The notes under the pieces were generated by a model, which was not told where the DNA came from, did no database searches, and worked only from the letters and a program-made list of their open reading frames with translations. From contig JAWRJQ010000034.1 of NCBI GenBank assembly GCA_040307385.1, positions 1-47,005 of the forward strand: a stretch of 47,005 nt of DNA. Reading direction: 5' to 3'. This DNA comes from RUG721 sp040307385. GTDB lineage: Bacteria; Actinomycetota; Coriobacteriia; Coriobacteriales; Atopobiaceae. Made by a program: the position numbers and the translations under genes. Shown piece by piece: positions 1 to 7,549 of the stretch. Within the stretch, counting starts at the first letter, position 1; every line of letters begins with the position of its first letter.

Positions 1-1
1 C

Positions 2-169
2 GAGCAGTCGAGCAGAGATCTCGAGGATGTTCGGGACCTGCTGACCGACATATACACCATCACGGCGCGCCTCTTCGGCACCGACCGCGAGCGGCTGCTC
101 GCCTATATCGACCGTGCCTACCGGTTCGTGCAGGAACATCGGGGCGCCGAGGTGTCGTTGCTCGCGTAG
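2..169 (+). CDS. C-terminal fragment of an unidentified protein
   Basis: An open frame runs in from the left edge of the window and stops at TAG 167-169. The visible 55 residues are mostly helical and charged and end in VSLLA. I recognise no catalytic motif, membrane segment or family in this tail. The gene start and most of the protein lie outside the window, so no function is assigned. The frame is supported by codon usage like that of the neighbours and by the absence of a competing frame. It is followed by about 280 bases without a gene. Confidence 0.55.
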   Translation, partial: EQSSRDLEDVRDLLTDIYTITARLFGTDRERLLAYIDRAYRFVQEHRGAEVSLLA

Positions 170-452
170 CGCCGAGGCCGCGGAACGCCGACGAACGCAG
201 ATGCGTACCGAAAATGCTTGTGATGCTGCACGGTTCCGGCTCGAACCTGTCCAAGGGGCATATGTTATGCAGAATCATGGCATAATCGCTGGGAATATGC
301 AGTCTCCCAGACCGATACATGCTCCGCTGCCGAAACCGTGCAGCATTAAAGACAAAAATGGTTCATGGAAATGGTTCATGGAGCGAAGCGCGAACGATCG
401 GCTTCAGAAAAAAAGGCCAACCGGAATGCGCGGTTGACCTCGAAACCTGCGC
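170..452. other. Structured intergenic region with nested inverted repeats
   Basis: No convincing gene is seen between the partial CDS and tRNA-Phe. The region holds an 18-base inverted repeat (223-240 with 329-346, 17 of 18 matching, arm begins ATGCTGCACGG). Inside it are smaller hairpins: TTATGC/GCATAA near 266-290 and CTGGGA/TCCCAG near 285-310. A 12-base direct repeat, ATGGTTCATGGA, occurs at 358-369 and 371-382. It could be a structured RNA or the remains of a small palindromic element. Function unknown. Confidence 0.5.
408..439 (-). terminator. Rho-independent terminator of tRNA-Phe
   Basis: Read on the minus strand, GGTCAACCG and CGGTTGGCC form a 9-bp stem with one G-U pair, followed directly by seven T residues. 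It lies 14 bases beyond the CCA end of tRNA-Phe, so it most likely ends that transcript. Confidence 0.85.
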
Positions 453-528
453 TGGTGGCTGGGGAGGGAGTCGAACCCCCGACACAGGGATTTTCAGTCC
501 CCTGCTCTACCAACTGAGCTACCCAGCC
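453..528 (-). tRNA. tRNA-Phe (GAA)
   Basis: On the minus strand the sequence folds as a standard 76-nt tRNA with encoded CCA. The acceptor stem is GGCTGGG/CCCAGCC, the D-loop contains AGTTGGTA, the anticodon loop is CTGAAAA with anticodon GAA, and the T-loop is TTCGACT. The GAA anticodon decodes Phe codons. Confidence 0.97.
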
Positions 529-544
529 GTCGCGTAGCTCATCT

Positions 545-572
545 ACTATACCAAACTGCCGGCGAGATACAA
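545..572 (-). promoter_or_regulatory. Probable promoter of tRNA-Phe
   Basis: On the minus strand TTGTAT (567-572) and TATAGT (545-550) are separated by 16 bases. They lie 17 to 44 bases upstream of the mature tRNA 5' end, the expected geometry for a housekeeping-sigma promoter. Confidence 0.55.
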
Positions 573-602
573 GCAAGAAGTTTGAGAGCGATCCGCGCGC
601 CG

Positions 603-938
603 TCAGAACACCACGGCGAAGTCCTGCTCGCCCTCCACGAGCGGAATGTCCTCCTTTTCGTCGATGGTGAAGCGTATGGTGAAGCGGTAACCCTTGAAAT
701 AGGCGACGAGCTTGGAGAAAAACGCCGAGACGTCGTCGCCCTCCCCCTGGATCTCGAGCGACACGCTGCCGTCATATTCGTTGCGGACCCAGCCCGTGAG
801 GCCGAGCTCGTGCGCGATCTCGCGGCATGTCCAGCGAAAACCCACCCCCTGCACGGTGCCCGTGAAGCGCACCGCGACACGCTTGCTCGTCTCGGTAAGA
901 GGCTTGACCTTGCGGTGCTCCCGTTTGAAGAATCCCAT
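603..938 (-). CDS. acyP: Acylphosphatase
   Basis: Small cytosolic enzyme that hydrolyses the carboxyl-phosphate bond of acylphosphates. The 111-residue protein has the family hallmark GTVQGVGFRW at about residues 27-36, which includes the phosphate-binding Arg35, and the second motif GWVRNEYDGSV with the catalytic Asn53. A C-terminal beta strand ends DFAVVF. Length is typical once an extra 20-residue basic N-terminal tail is allowed for; the true start could be slightly internal. It stands alone on the minus strand between tRNA-Phe and the divergent cyclophilin lipoprotein gene. Family assignment is secure; the physiological substrate is not known for most bacterial members. Confidence 0.93.
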   Translation of the reverse strand: MGFFKREHRKVKPLTETSKRVAVRFTGTVQGVGFRWTCREIAHELGLTGWVRNEYDGSVSLEIQGEGDDVSAFFSKLVAYFKGYRFTIRFTIDEKEDIPLVEGEQDFAVVF

Positions 939-1053
939 GCCGCCGCCTTCCTACTCCGCAGCTTGTATGTCAACCCTATGGTAGCCGCTGACATGCCCGC
1001 ATGGTGCGGTATCATATGAATTCGAGAATCAGCACCGTATGAAAGGGGCTCCT

Positions 1054-1725
1054 ATGCCCGTCCTCTCGCGCCGCTCGTTCCTTGTCGGCATCGCGGCAAG
1101 CGCTTCCCTGCTCGCCACCGCCTGCGCGCCCGCCCCGACCGACGAAGACTCCGCCGACGACACCGCCGTCGAAACCTCACCGGTCGCCGAGACCGAAGCC
1201 GCAGACGACGGCAGCGGCTCGGAGATCTCGGGCGTCCATAACGCCCGCATCGAGGTGGATGGCTATGGCACCATAGAGGTTGCCCTGAATGCGGATGTCG
1301 CACCCATCACGGTTGCCAATTTCATGGGCCTCGCCCAGGACGGCTTCTACGACGGACTCACATTCCACCGCATCATCGACGGCTTCATGATCCAGGGCGG
1401 CGACCCCTTGGGCAACGGCACCGGCGGATCGAGCCAGACCATCGTGGGCGAGTTTTCCGCTAACGGCTATGAGAACAACCTCGCCCACGTGCGCGGCGTC
1501 ATCTCCATGGCGCGCTCATCCGACTACAACAGCGCATCCTCGCAGTTCTTCATCATGCAGGAGACCAACCACAGCCTCGACGGACAGTACGCCGCATTCG
1601 GAACCGTGACGAGCGGCATGGAGGTCGTGGATGCGATCTGCGCAGGCACGACCGTGGAGGACGATAACGGCACGGTGCTGCCCGAAAACCAGCCGCGCAT
1701 CGTCTCGATCGAAATCGTCGATTAG
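1054..1725 (+). CDS. Cyclophilin-type peptidyl-prolyl isomerase lipoprotein
   Basis: Probably catalyses cis-trans isomerisation of prolyl bonds in exported proteins outside the membrane. I start at ATG 1054 because AAAGGGG sits just upstream of it; an in-frame ATG at 1039 has no ribosome site. The 223-residue protein begins with a twin-arginine-like signal (SRRSFLVG, residues 5-12) and a lipobox LATAC with Cys24. An acidic, low-complexity linker follows to about residue 60, then a complete cyclophilin domain with FHRIIDGFMIQGGDP and the later SSQFFIMQ motif. The isomerase is therefore anchored to the outer face of the membrane. It is monocistronic or co-transcribed with the transglutaminase-like lipoprotein gene downstream. 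Confidence 0.92.
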   Translation: MPVLSRRSFLVGIAASASLLATACAPAPTDEDSADDTAVETSPVAETEAADDGSGSEISGVHNARIEVDGYGTIEVALNADVAPITVANFMGLAQDGFYDGLTFHRIIDGFMIQGGDPLGNGTGGSSQTIVGEFSANGYENNLAHVRGVISMARSSDYNSASSQFFIMQETNHSLDGQYAAFGTVTSGMEVVDAICAGTTVEDDNGTVLPENQPRIVSIEIVD

Positions 1726-1761
1726 GCGCGAAGCTATGCGCCCCAGGTCGAAGGGAGAAGC

Positions 1762-1794
1762 ATGACTCGGACGCGAACAGCAATGCGAGAATGA
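1762..1794 (+). CDS. Possible 10-residue leader peptide
   Basis: A good ribosome site (AAGGGAGAAG) precedes ATG 1762. The reading frame encodes MTRTRTAMRE, then its TGA overlaps the next ATG (ATGA at 1791-1794), which is the start of the transglutaminase-like gene. The arrangement is that of a translationally coupled leader. The peptide is rich in Arg and Thr. There is no homology evidence and it may be fortuitous. Confidence 0.3.
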   Translation: MTRTRTAMRE

Positions 1795-2981
1795 CAACGG
1801 ACAACGTGAAGACACGCAAGAGAGCAAGGATGAAGACAAGATTGCTGACGCGCAGCGTACCCGCTTTCATCGTCGCGCTCGTGCTGGCGGCGATGTGCAC
1901 CATGCTGGCAGCCTGCAACGGTTCTGGCACGGAAGAGGCTGCCAACGAGCCCGCCGAGACGGCGACGGAGGCAACCGGGGAAGGCGCTGCCACCGAGGAG
2001 GCCGCAGCGCCCGAGGCATCGGCGGAAGCCGCCGTCCAGAGCGGCACCGTGACCACCACCATCGACATGACCGCCTACGACGAGGGCGCCATCGTGCGCG
2101 TGTGGGTGCCCGTGGCCACCGACGGCGACTACCAGACCATCACCGCCGAAGCGATCGAAGCGGAGTCCGCCGCCACGGCGGAGATGACCGTGGACGCGCA
2201 GGGCAATAGGATGGCCTACATCGAATGGGCTGCCGATGCCGAGGCGGCCAGCCGCATCGCCACGGTGTCCTTCCATGCCGAGCGCACCGAGGCCCTGCGC
2301 CCCGAGATCGTCGAAGAGGGCGAGGTGCCCGCCGACATCGCCGCCGAGTACCTGGGCGGCTCCAGCATGGTGCGGGTCGACGATCCCGAAGTCGTCGCCT
2401 TGGCCGAGGAGATCACTGCCGGCGAGGACACCTACGAGGGCAAGGCCCGCGCCGTCTACGACTGGGTCTACGAGAACATGAACCGCGACAACAGCGTCGT
2501 GGGCTGCGGCGACGGCGACGTGTGCCGCCTGATCTCGCCCGACGTGCTGATGGGCAAGTGCACCGATATCAACTCTGTGTTCGTGGCCCTGTGCCGTGCC
2601 TCCGGCGTGCCTGCCCGCGAGATGTTCGGCATCCGCATGAACGACTCCGACATCACGAAGAACCAGCATTGCTGGTGCGAGTTCTATGTGCCCGGCACCG
2701 GCTGGATCCCAGCCGATCCGGCAGACGTCCTAAAGGCGGTTCTGAACGACGAGCTGGATAAGGACTCCCAGGAGGCTCTGGACATGAAGGAGTACTACTG
2801 GGGCCAGTGGGACGAGAAGCGCGTTGAGTACAGCCACGGCCGCGACCTCACGCTCGAGCCCGCACAGGATGGCGCGCCCCTGAACGACTTCGGCTACCCC
2901 TACGCCGAGGTCGATGGCGAGGCCATCGATTTCTACACGCCCGACGCCTTCGTGTACACCGTGACGTTCGAGGAAGACTAG
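1791..2981 (+). CDS. Transglutaminase-like lipoprotein
   Basis: Extracellular lipoprotein with a transglutaminase/protease-like fold; the substrate is unknown. A signal peptide ends in the lipobox MLAAC, followed by a 40-residue Glu/Ala-rich linker. A beta-rich N-terminal domain comes next, then a transglutaminase core. The catalytic Cys is in GKCTDINSVFVALCRASGVPARE, of which the key part is KCTD; the His is in QHCWCEFY and the Asp in WIPADPAD, so the Cys-His-Asp triad is intact. Two starts are possible: ATG 1791, which overlaps the stop of a 10-codon leader ORF, and ATG 1830, which gives a shorter signal peptide. I keep 1791 because of the ATGA coupling. The total of 396 residues is normal for such proteins. 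Confidence 0.85.
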   Translation: MTTDNVKTRKRARMKTRLLTRSVPAFIVALVLAAMCTMLAACNGSGTEEAANEPAETATEATGEGAATEEAAAPEASAEAAVQSGTVTTTIDMTAYDEGAIVRVWVPVATDGDYQTITAEAIEAESAATAEMTVDAQGNRMAYIEWAADAEAASRIATVSFHAERTEALRPEIVEEGEVPADIAAEYLGGSSMVRVDDPEVVALAEEITAGEDTYEGKARAVYDWVYENMNRDNSVVGCGDGDVCRLISPDVLMGKCTDINSVFVALCRASGVPAREMFGIRMNDSDITKNQHCWCEFYVPGTGWIPADPADVLKAVLNDELDKDSQEALDMKEYYWGQWDEKRVEYSHGRDLTLEPAQDGAPLNDFGYPYAEVDGEAIDFYTPDAFVYTVTFEED

Positions 2982-3285
2982 CCGCTCCATGGGGGCGCCG
3001 TGCTTGCGGCGCCCTCGGGTGCAGGATCCCCGCTTCAATCGGTTTTGCCGCACAACTGCCGGGACGAGAAAACCCGCATGCCCTTCACCTGCTCTTTTCC
3101 GATACTCGCCGCACACGTGTCGAGGTTATGCGGCAAAACGGCAGGACGCTGGACGGACGGGGCCTTCTGCGCCAACGGCCGGCTGCCAGCGGAAGAAATG
3201 TGAAGCGGGCGTGCGCGCGCATGCCGCGTGGTATGGTTATAGCGTCTTCAGAGACCTGTTCCCGCTCTGTAAGGAGGGCTTTCGC
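2982..3285. other. Intergenic region with terminator-like hairpin and inverted repeat
   Basis: This 304-base gap has no supported gene. It contains a GC-rich hairpin just after the transglutaminase-like gene and a spaced inverted repeat, GTTTTGCCGCA at 3042-3052 with TGCGGCAAAAC at 3129-3139. The ribosome site of the next gene (AAGGAGGG) lies at its end. I see no clear promoter. Confidence 0.5.
2993..3014 (+). terminator. Hairpin after the transglutaminase-like gene
   Basis: GGGCGCCG and CGGCGCCC form a perfect 8-bp stem with a 6-base loop, 11 bases beyond the stop codon. No T-tract follows, so it is either a weak terminator or a 3'-end stabilising stem. Confidence 0.5.
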
Positions 3286-4062
3286 ATGTTCTGTCCGAGC
3301 TGCGGCAGGAAGATCAAAGACGATGCGGCGTTCTGCCCGAACTGCGGATCGGCCGTCGAGCGGCCGGATTCGTCCGAGGACGGCACGGCGCCCGAGGACC
3401 TGGAGATCGATGCTGCCCTCAAGTCTCTCGACGAGATCAAGCACACGACGGCGAAGCCCCTTGCGAACCCCATCCGAACAGCCACGCCCGTAGGCGTCGC
3501 GCCCGCGCGGCGCAATTACAGCATGCAGCGCACGGATTCGCGCATAAGCCAGATCATCGTCGCCGTGCTCGGCGCGTTGACGATCGCCGTGCTGCTCTTC
3601 GTGGTGCTGCCGCGCTATGTCCAGCCCAGCTCCCCTTCGACCCCTGCGGTCGTCGATGAGGACGAGGGTGCGCAGAGCTCCCCCATCGGCGACATCCCGC
3701 CCATCGAAGAGCTTTCCGCTCAGGATGCGCCGGGACGCGAGGAAGCGGTCATCGCCTTCGACGCCTACGACCATTCCGACGAAGGCGGGTTCATCCTCGC
3801 CGACAGCGATACGCATGCCTACACCGTCGAGGAGCTCGAGGCAATGCATCTGAGTGCGCAGGATCTCGAGATCGCCCGCAACGAGATCTATGCACGGCAT
3901 GGACGCGGCTTCAACGACGCCGAGCTCCAAGCGTATTTCGATGCCCAGGAGTGGTACGAGCAGACGTACACGCCCGAGGAGTTCGATGCGCAGAGCGGGC
4001 TCTTGAACTCGACGGAGCAGGCCAACGTAAACGTCATCGGGCAGGTTGAAGCCGGCAGCTAG
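3286..4062 (+). CDS. Zinc-ribbon membrane protein with C-terminal YARHG domain
   Basis: A 258-residue protein started at ATG 3286, directly after AAGGAGGGCTTTCGC; the open frame extends further upstream but without a ribosome site. Residues 2-21 form a zinc ribbon with CPSC and CPNC pairs (Cys3, 6, 17, 20). A linker leads to one membrane segment at about 88-109, then an acidic outside linker, then a YARHG domain at about 187-252 (EIYARHGRGFND, DAQEWYE). The cytosolic metal-binding head and external YARHG domain are typical of a Gram-positive family of unknown function, perhaps envelope sensing. It stands alone and converges with the DUF2207 gene. Confidence 0.88.
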   Translation: MFCPSCGRKIKDDAAFCPNCGSAVERPDSSEDGTAPEDLEIDAALKSLDEIKHTTAKPLANPIRTATPVGVAPARRNYSMQRTDSRISQIIVAVLGALTIAVLLFVVLPRYVQPSSPSTPAVVDEDEGAQSSPIGDIPPIEELSAQDAPGREEAVIAFDAYDHSDEGGFILADSDTHAYTVEELEAMHLSAQDLEIARNEIYARHGRGFNDAELQAYFDAQEWYEQTYTPEEFDAQSGLLNSTEQANVNVIGQVEAGS

Positions 4063-4095
4063 CGCGTGTGCGCAGCGTGTGCAAGGGAGCCGGAG

Positions 4096-6084
4096 CTAGA
4101 AGGCTCCGCCGCCTCCTCCGCCGCCTCCGCCGAAGCCGCCGCCTCCGCCGAAGGAGAATCCTCCGCCGCCGCCCGATCCTGAGCTCCAGGTGGAGCTGGC
4201 CTCGGATGCCGTCGACACGGTATGCGCTGCGGAGACCGCGGTCGAGATGGCCTGGGCAGGGCTGAAGCTGCCCGCGTTCGACGTCGAGACATAGTACCAG
4301 CCATAGGCGGGGCTCATGTGCTCGTCGTGGAGCACCTCGGGCAGCACCGTCTCCAGCTGCCTGACGACCTCGTCGGCGACGCCGAGCACCACGGCCATCA
4401 CGAGCAAGCGGTTCCAGAGCACCACGTCGGTGGGGATCGCCTCGTTCAGGCGCGTGAAGTCGGTGAGCCAGTTCCTGAGGGCCTTGAGCTGCGCCCGCAC
4501 CTCGCGGCCCTCCGCATTGGCCGTATCGGTGAGCAGAGCGCACGAGATCGCATAGATGCCGGCGGCGGCGAGCATGGCGGTGAACGCAAAGTGGAGCGCA
4601 CCGGGCATGCCGAAGCCGAAGCCCGCGAAGAAGAAGGCGATGCCGAGGAACACATTGAAGACGCCTAGGCCGACGAGCAGGCTCGTGGGAGCGGCGACGA
4701 CTGTTCCCCCGCTCGCGAAACGGGAGGTATACTCGGTCCTGGCCGCGCTCTCCCACGAGTCGTAGGCGCGTTTGTACGATGTCGGGTATTCCTTTGCGTA
4801 CGTGGCGATGCGCGAGAAGTACATGGGAGGATAGGTGCCCGGCTCGTGCGGCTCGTCGGATGTGCTCAACGCGACCTTCTCGAACATGAGGTCGAAGGCC
4901 TTGCGGTTGATCCGCGCGGAGGCGCGCTCCTCCCTCGCGGCATCGGGCTCGGAGTCGGCGGGAACCCTGTTGGCGACCAGGCGGTAGTCGTCCTCGATCC
5001 TGCTGCCGAACAGGCCGCCGTGCTCGATCTTCGCATGCTGCAGGGCGATAGTGCCGTTGTTGGTAAGCTCCATGAGGGTGGCCGTGAACAGCTCGGGCTT
5101 GATGTAGCCGCGATGGTACAGGAGGCCGAGTACCGCAGGATGATCCCGTGTGGGCACATCGCGGAAATACGTGTCGTCGAATTGGGGCGTGAGGGCGCGC
5201 TTGTATGCCAGGCGCTTGAAGAACGTGAGGATGACCGTGCCGACGGAGGCAACCGCCGCAACGATCATGGAGCCATAGTAGAGGGTGCGCGCGTAGAAGC
5301 GCTGACTGTTGGCCTTATCGGCCTCGCGCTGCTCCTCGACGAGGATGGAGTCGAGCATGGCATCGGAATCCTGCGCGGCCTCTGAGAGCCACGATTCGGG
5401 GAAGGTGATCCTGGCCTCGGCGAACTCTGACGATCCCACGCCCGGCACGGTGTAGACGATGTCGTTGCCCTCGAAGGCCAGCGATGCATCGAGGGGGCCA
5501 TGGCCCCATGCGCGTACGTTGTCCTCGGGCACGACCGACTGCCCGGAGGGAACCGGCAGATGCACCGTGCAGGTGACGTTTTGCGACTCCTCGTCCCAGT
5601 CCCTGGTGACGAACTGCCAATAGAGCTCGGAGACGTCGGCATGGCGCAGCACCACGTCGTTGAGGCGGTACTCGATGAAGAAGTGCGCGTGCTCGTCCTC
5701 GTGGCGCGCGTAGATCTTGAGCCTGAGACTCGAGCCGTAGGACTCGATCGAGTAGGTGAGATTATCTCCGGTGGTGGAAAGCTCGTAGAAGACGGGCTGG
5801 CCGTCGATGATCTCGCCTGCGGCAATGACCTCCACCGTGACGTTGCGGCCCTGATGGTCTCCCTGCGGGAGGTTCCAGTACACGCCGTTGAACTTGCCGT
5901 CGAAGGAGAAGGTGCGCTCCTCGCGCACGTCCATGGAGCCGTCGGTCGATACCGTGGCATCGATGACGGTTTCGGTCATCTCGTACTCGCGCGCCAGAGC
6001 CGGGATGGTGAACCCGAGGCTGACGACGAGCATGAGGACACAGGCGAGGACGGCGCTCGCGATGCGAGAGCGACGATGTGACAT
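4096..6084 (-). CDS. DUF2207 family membrane protein with glycine-rich tail
   Basis: A 662-residue envelope protein of unknown function. I chose the start at 6084 because GGAGGTAGCGCC precedes it and a clear signal peptide follows (residues 1-31, ending PALA). The outside part, from about 32 to 260, is the conserved DUF2207 beta domain (FNGVYWNLP, RDWDEESQ). A membrane segment follows near 270, then a cytosolic region, then a pair of membrane segments near 480-540. The C-terminal 35 residues are almost pure Gly/Phe/Ser and would be flexible. This architecture is common in Actinobacteria and Firmicutes. It probably has its own promoter in the 130-base gap after the FHA gene. Confidence 0.88.
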   Translation of the reverse strand: MSHRRSRIASAVLACVLMLVVSLGFTIPALAREYEMTETVIDATVSTDGSMDVREERTFSFDGKFNGVYWNLPQGDHQGRNVTVEVIAAGEIIDGQPVFYELSTTGDNLTYSIESYGSSLRLKIYARHEDEHAHFFIEYRLNDVVLRHADVSELYWQFVTRDWDEESQNVTCTVHLPVPSGQSVVPEDNVRAWGHGPLDASLAFEGNDIVYTVPGVGSSEFAEARITFPESWLSEAAQDSDAMLDSILVEEQREADKANSQRFYARTLYYGSMIVAAVASVGTVILTFFKRLAYKRALTPQFDDTYFRDVPTRDHPAVLGLLYHRGYIKPELFTATLMELTNNGTIALQHAKIEHGGLFGSRIEDDYRLVANRVPADSEPDAAREERASARINRKAFDLMFEKVALSTSDEPHEPGTYPPMYFSRIATYAKEYPTSYKRAYDSWESAARTEYTSRFASGGTVVAAPTSLLVGLGVFNVFLGIAFFFAGFGFGMPGALHFAFTAMLAAAGIYAISCALLTDTANAEGREVRAQLKALRNWLTDFTRLNEAIPTDVVLWNRLLVMAVVLGVADEVVRQLETVLPEVLHDEHMSPAYGWYYVSTSNAGSFSPAQAISTAVSAAHTVSTASEASSTWSSGSGGGGGFSFGGGGGFGGGGGGGGGAF

Positions 6085-6217
6085 GGCGCTACCTCCACAG
6101 GATGCGTGCTGCACCGACATACTAGTACAAGGATACCCCATGGAAGCGCGCTCCTTGCAGATCTGACATCGCGTCAGAAGCGCTGCATCCGTGAGGAGGA
6201 TATGCGCCACGCCCGCG

Positions 6218-6709
6218 TCACATGACGACGGTGACCGTCGTCCCGCAGATATCGAAGCATTCCCCGGCATGCACGACAGCCGTCTCGCGCACCTCCCTCC
6301 CCTTGTACATGGCGGGATTCGTCGCTCCCATGTCCTCGACGATGATCGCCGTGCTCAACGGGACGACCCGTACATGGCGCTTGGAGACGGCGCGTGATTT
6401 GAGCACGATGTCCGACAGCACGTCGCGCCCTATGGTCAGGCCGCATGCGGGCACGGGAACCGTCGTCTGGGCGTCTCCCGTCGAGATGCGCAGCATCAAG
6501 GAACCGGTGGGGCTGCGGGGTAACGGGGGCGCGTCATCGTCGGGCCTGTCGAGCTCGTCGGGTTCGTCGAGCTCGGGGAAGGCGGCGAGGACGCTCGCCG
6601 CCTCGAAGGGCCGCTCCTCGAACGAGTGGAGGCAACCGTAGCACACGTTCATGTCGCTGAAGAGCTCCTGCCCGCATTGCGGGCAGATCTTGGTCTCGAA
6701 CACTTCCAT
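6218..6709 (-). CDS. Zinc-ribbon FHA-domain protein
   Basis: A 163-residue cytosolic protein. The N-terminal zinc ribbon has CPQC and CYGC pairs (Cys9, 12, 23, 26). An acidic, proline-rich linker follows (about 45-68). The C-terminal forkhead-associated domain (about 71-163) keeps the phosphothreonine-binding residues: GR at 94-95, SKRH at 109-112 and Asn131. FHA domains bind pThr peptides, so it is a likely reader for a Ser/Thr kinase encoded elsewhere. AGAGGAG precedes the start, and the gene lies 18 bases after the DUF192 gene, so it probably ends the Tad-locus transcript. Which protein it binds cannot be told from the sequence. Confidence 0.9.
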   Translation of the reverse strand: MEVFETKICPQCGQELFSDMNVCYGCLHSFEERPFEAASVLAAFPELDEPDELDRPDDDAPPLPRSPTGSLMLRISTGDAQTTVPVPACGLTIGRDVLSDIVLKSRAVSKRHVRVVPLSTAIIVEDMGATNPAMYKGREVRETAVVHAGECFDICGTTVTVVM

Positions 6710-6727
6710 GCAACCGCTCCTCTCGCA

Positions 6728-7072
6728 TCAGCAGGTTAAATCGCGCAGGCTCAGGCGCTCGCCCGCCTCGAACCAGGAACCGTCTTCGGCAGGGCGCTCC
6801 AGGGTCATGAACGCATGCGGGCTCGAAGCGCGTCTGTTGGGCTCGAGGGAGCGCTTGGCGTCCACGATCACGCCGCGCTCGTCCACGAAGGCTATGTCGA
6901 TGGGGTAGCCCATCGCGAAGGTATGGATCGAACGGCACCTGACGAGGGCCACCGGCTCCGCATCGTCTGCGGTGCCCAGCAACCCCTTGAGCTTTTTGAA
7001 CCATGTGGACAGCACCTGGAACACGATCGGCTCCTGCGGACGAGAATCTGCTGCGAGGCTGACACGGAACAT
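6728..7072 (-). CDS. DUF192 family protein
   Basis: A 114-residue protein matching the small beta-barrel DUF192 family, with the signature motif FAMGYPIDIAFVDERG at about 52-67. The usual signal peptide of many DUF192 proteins is absent here; the first 25 residues are only mildly hydrophobic, so it is probably cytosolic. The start codon immediately follows the stop of the upstream tadE gene, so the two are translationally coupled. DUF192 genes often accompany Tad pilus loci; their biochemical role is unknown. Confidence 0.85.
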   Translation of the reverse strand: MFRVSLAADSRPQEPIVFQVLSTWFKKLKGLLGTADDAEPVALVRCRSIHTFAMGYPIDIAFVDERGVIVDAKRSLEPNRRASSPHAFMTLERPAEDGSWFEAGERLSLRDLTC

Positions 7073-7549
7073 CTACATCACCACTCCCGGTTTGAATCGG
7101 TCTACGACCAGAGAACGCGTATGGACTATCTCGAACGGCGCCTCCATGACGACGCCGGCGAAGCTCAGGCTGCGGGGCCAAGGCGCGAACCGCATGGTGC
7201 AGGTGAACCGCGTCAGATGCGGGCTGAAGCTCACCAGCAGGCTCGAAGAGGGCGAGAGGGGCGCGGCCGACACCTCCACCGTCACCGCAGGCGACTCCCC
7301 CATCGCCTCCCTGAGAGCGGTTTCGATGGCGTCGACGGAGGCGATCTCGCTCTGGGTTCCCGCAGGCGATACGCCCTGCGCGATCACCGCATCGAGGCTC
7401 GCCCTGTCGAACACGGCGCAGCACACCAGAAAGGCCATGATGTTGGCGATGGCAAACGCCGCGACGATGACCACGGGCAGGATGACCGCAAGCTCGACGC
7501 TCATCTGCCCCGCCTTCGACCGCAGCCGATCAGGCAGGCTCCCGCTCAT
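7073..7549 (-). CDS. TadE-like pseudopilin
   Basis: A 158-residue Tad pseudopilin. The N-terminal GQMSVELAVILP (residues 14-25) fits a type IVb prepilin cleavage site, G|QxxxE with Glu at mature position 5, followed by a hydrophobic helix to about 45. The rest is a small extracytoplasmic domain. The start ATG overlaps the stop of the TadG-like gene (ATGA at 7546-7549), so the two are coupled. The open frame extends upstream, but only in an overlap with that gene. It is a minor subunit expected to act with TadG-like proteins in pilus assembly. Confidence 0.85.
   Translation of the reverse strand: MSGSLPDRLRSKAGQMSVELAVILPVVIVAAFAIANIMAFLVCCAVFDRASLDAVIAQGVSPAGTQSEIASVDAIETALREAMGESPAVTVEVSAAPLSPSSSLLVSFSPHLTRFTCTMRFAPWPRSLSFAGVVMEAPFEIVHTRSLVVDRFKPGVVM

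Noticed and set aside
1039..1053. Start of the cyclophilin gene at ATG 1039
   Set aside because: AAAGGGG, needed as ribosome site, falls inside that extension and serves ATG 1054.
2989..3285. N-terminal extension of the zinc-ribbon/YARHG gene back to 2989
   Set aside because: The open frame continues but its product is unlike the family, and a strong ribosome site precedes ATG 3286.
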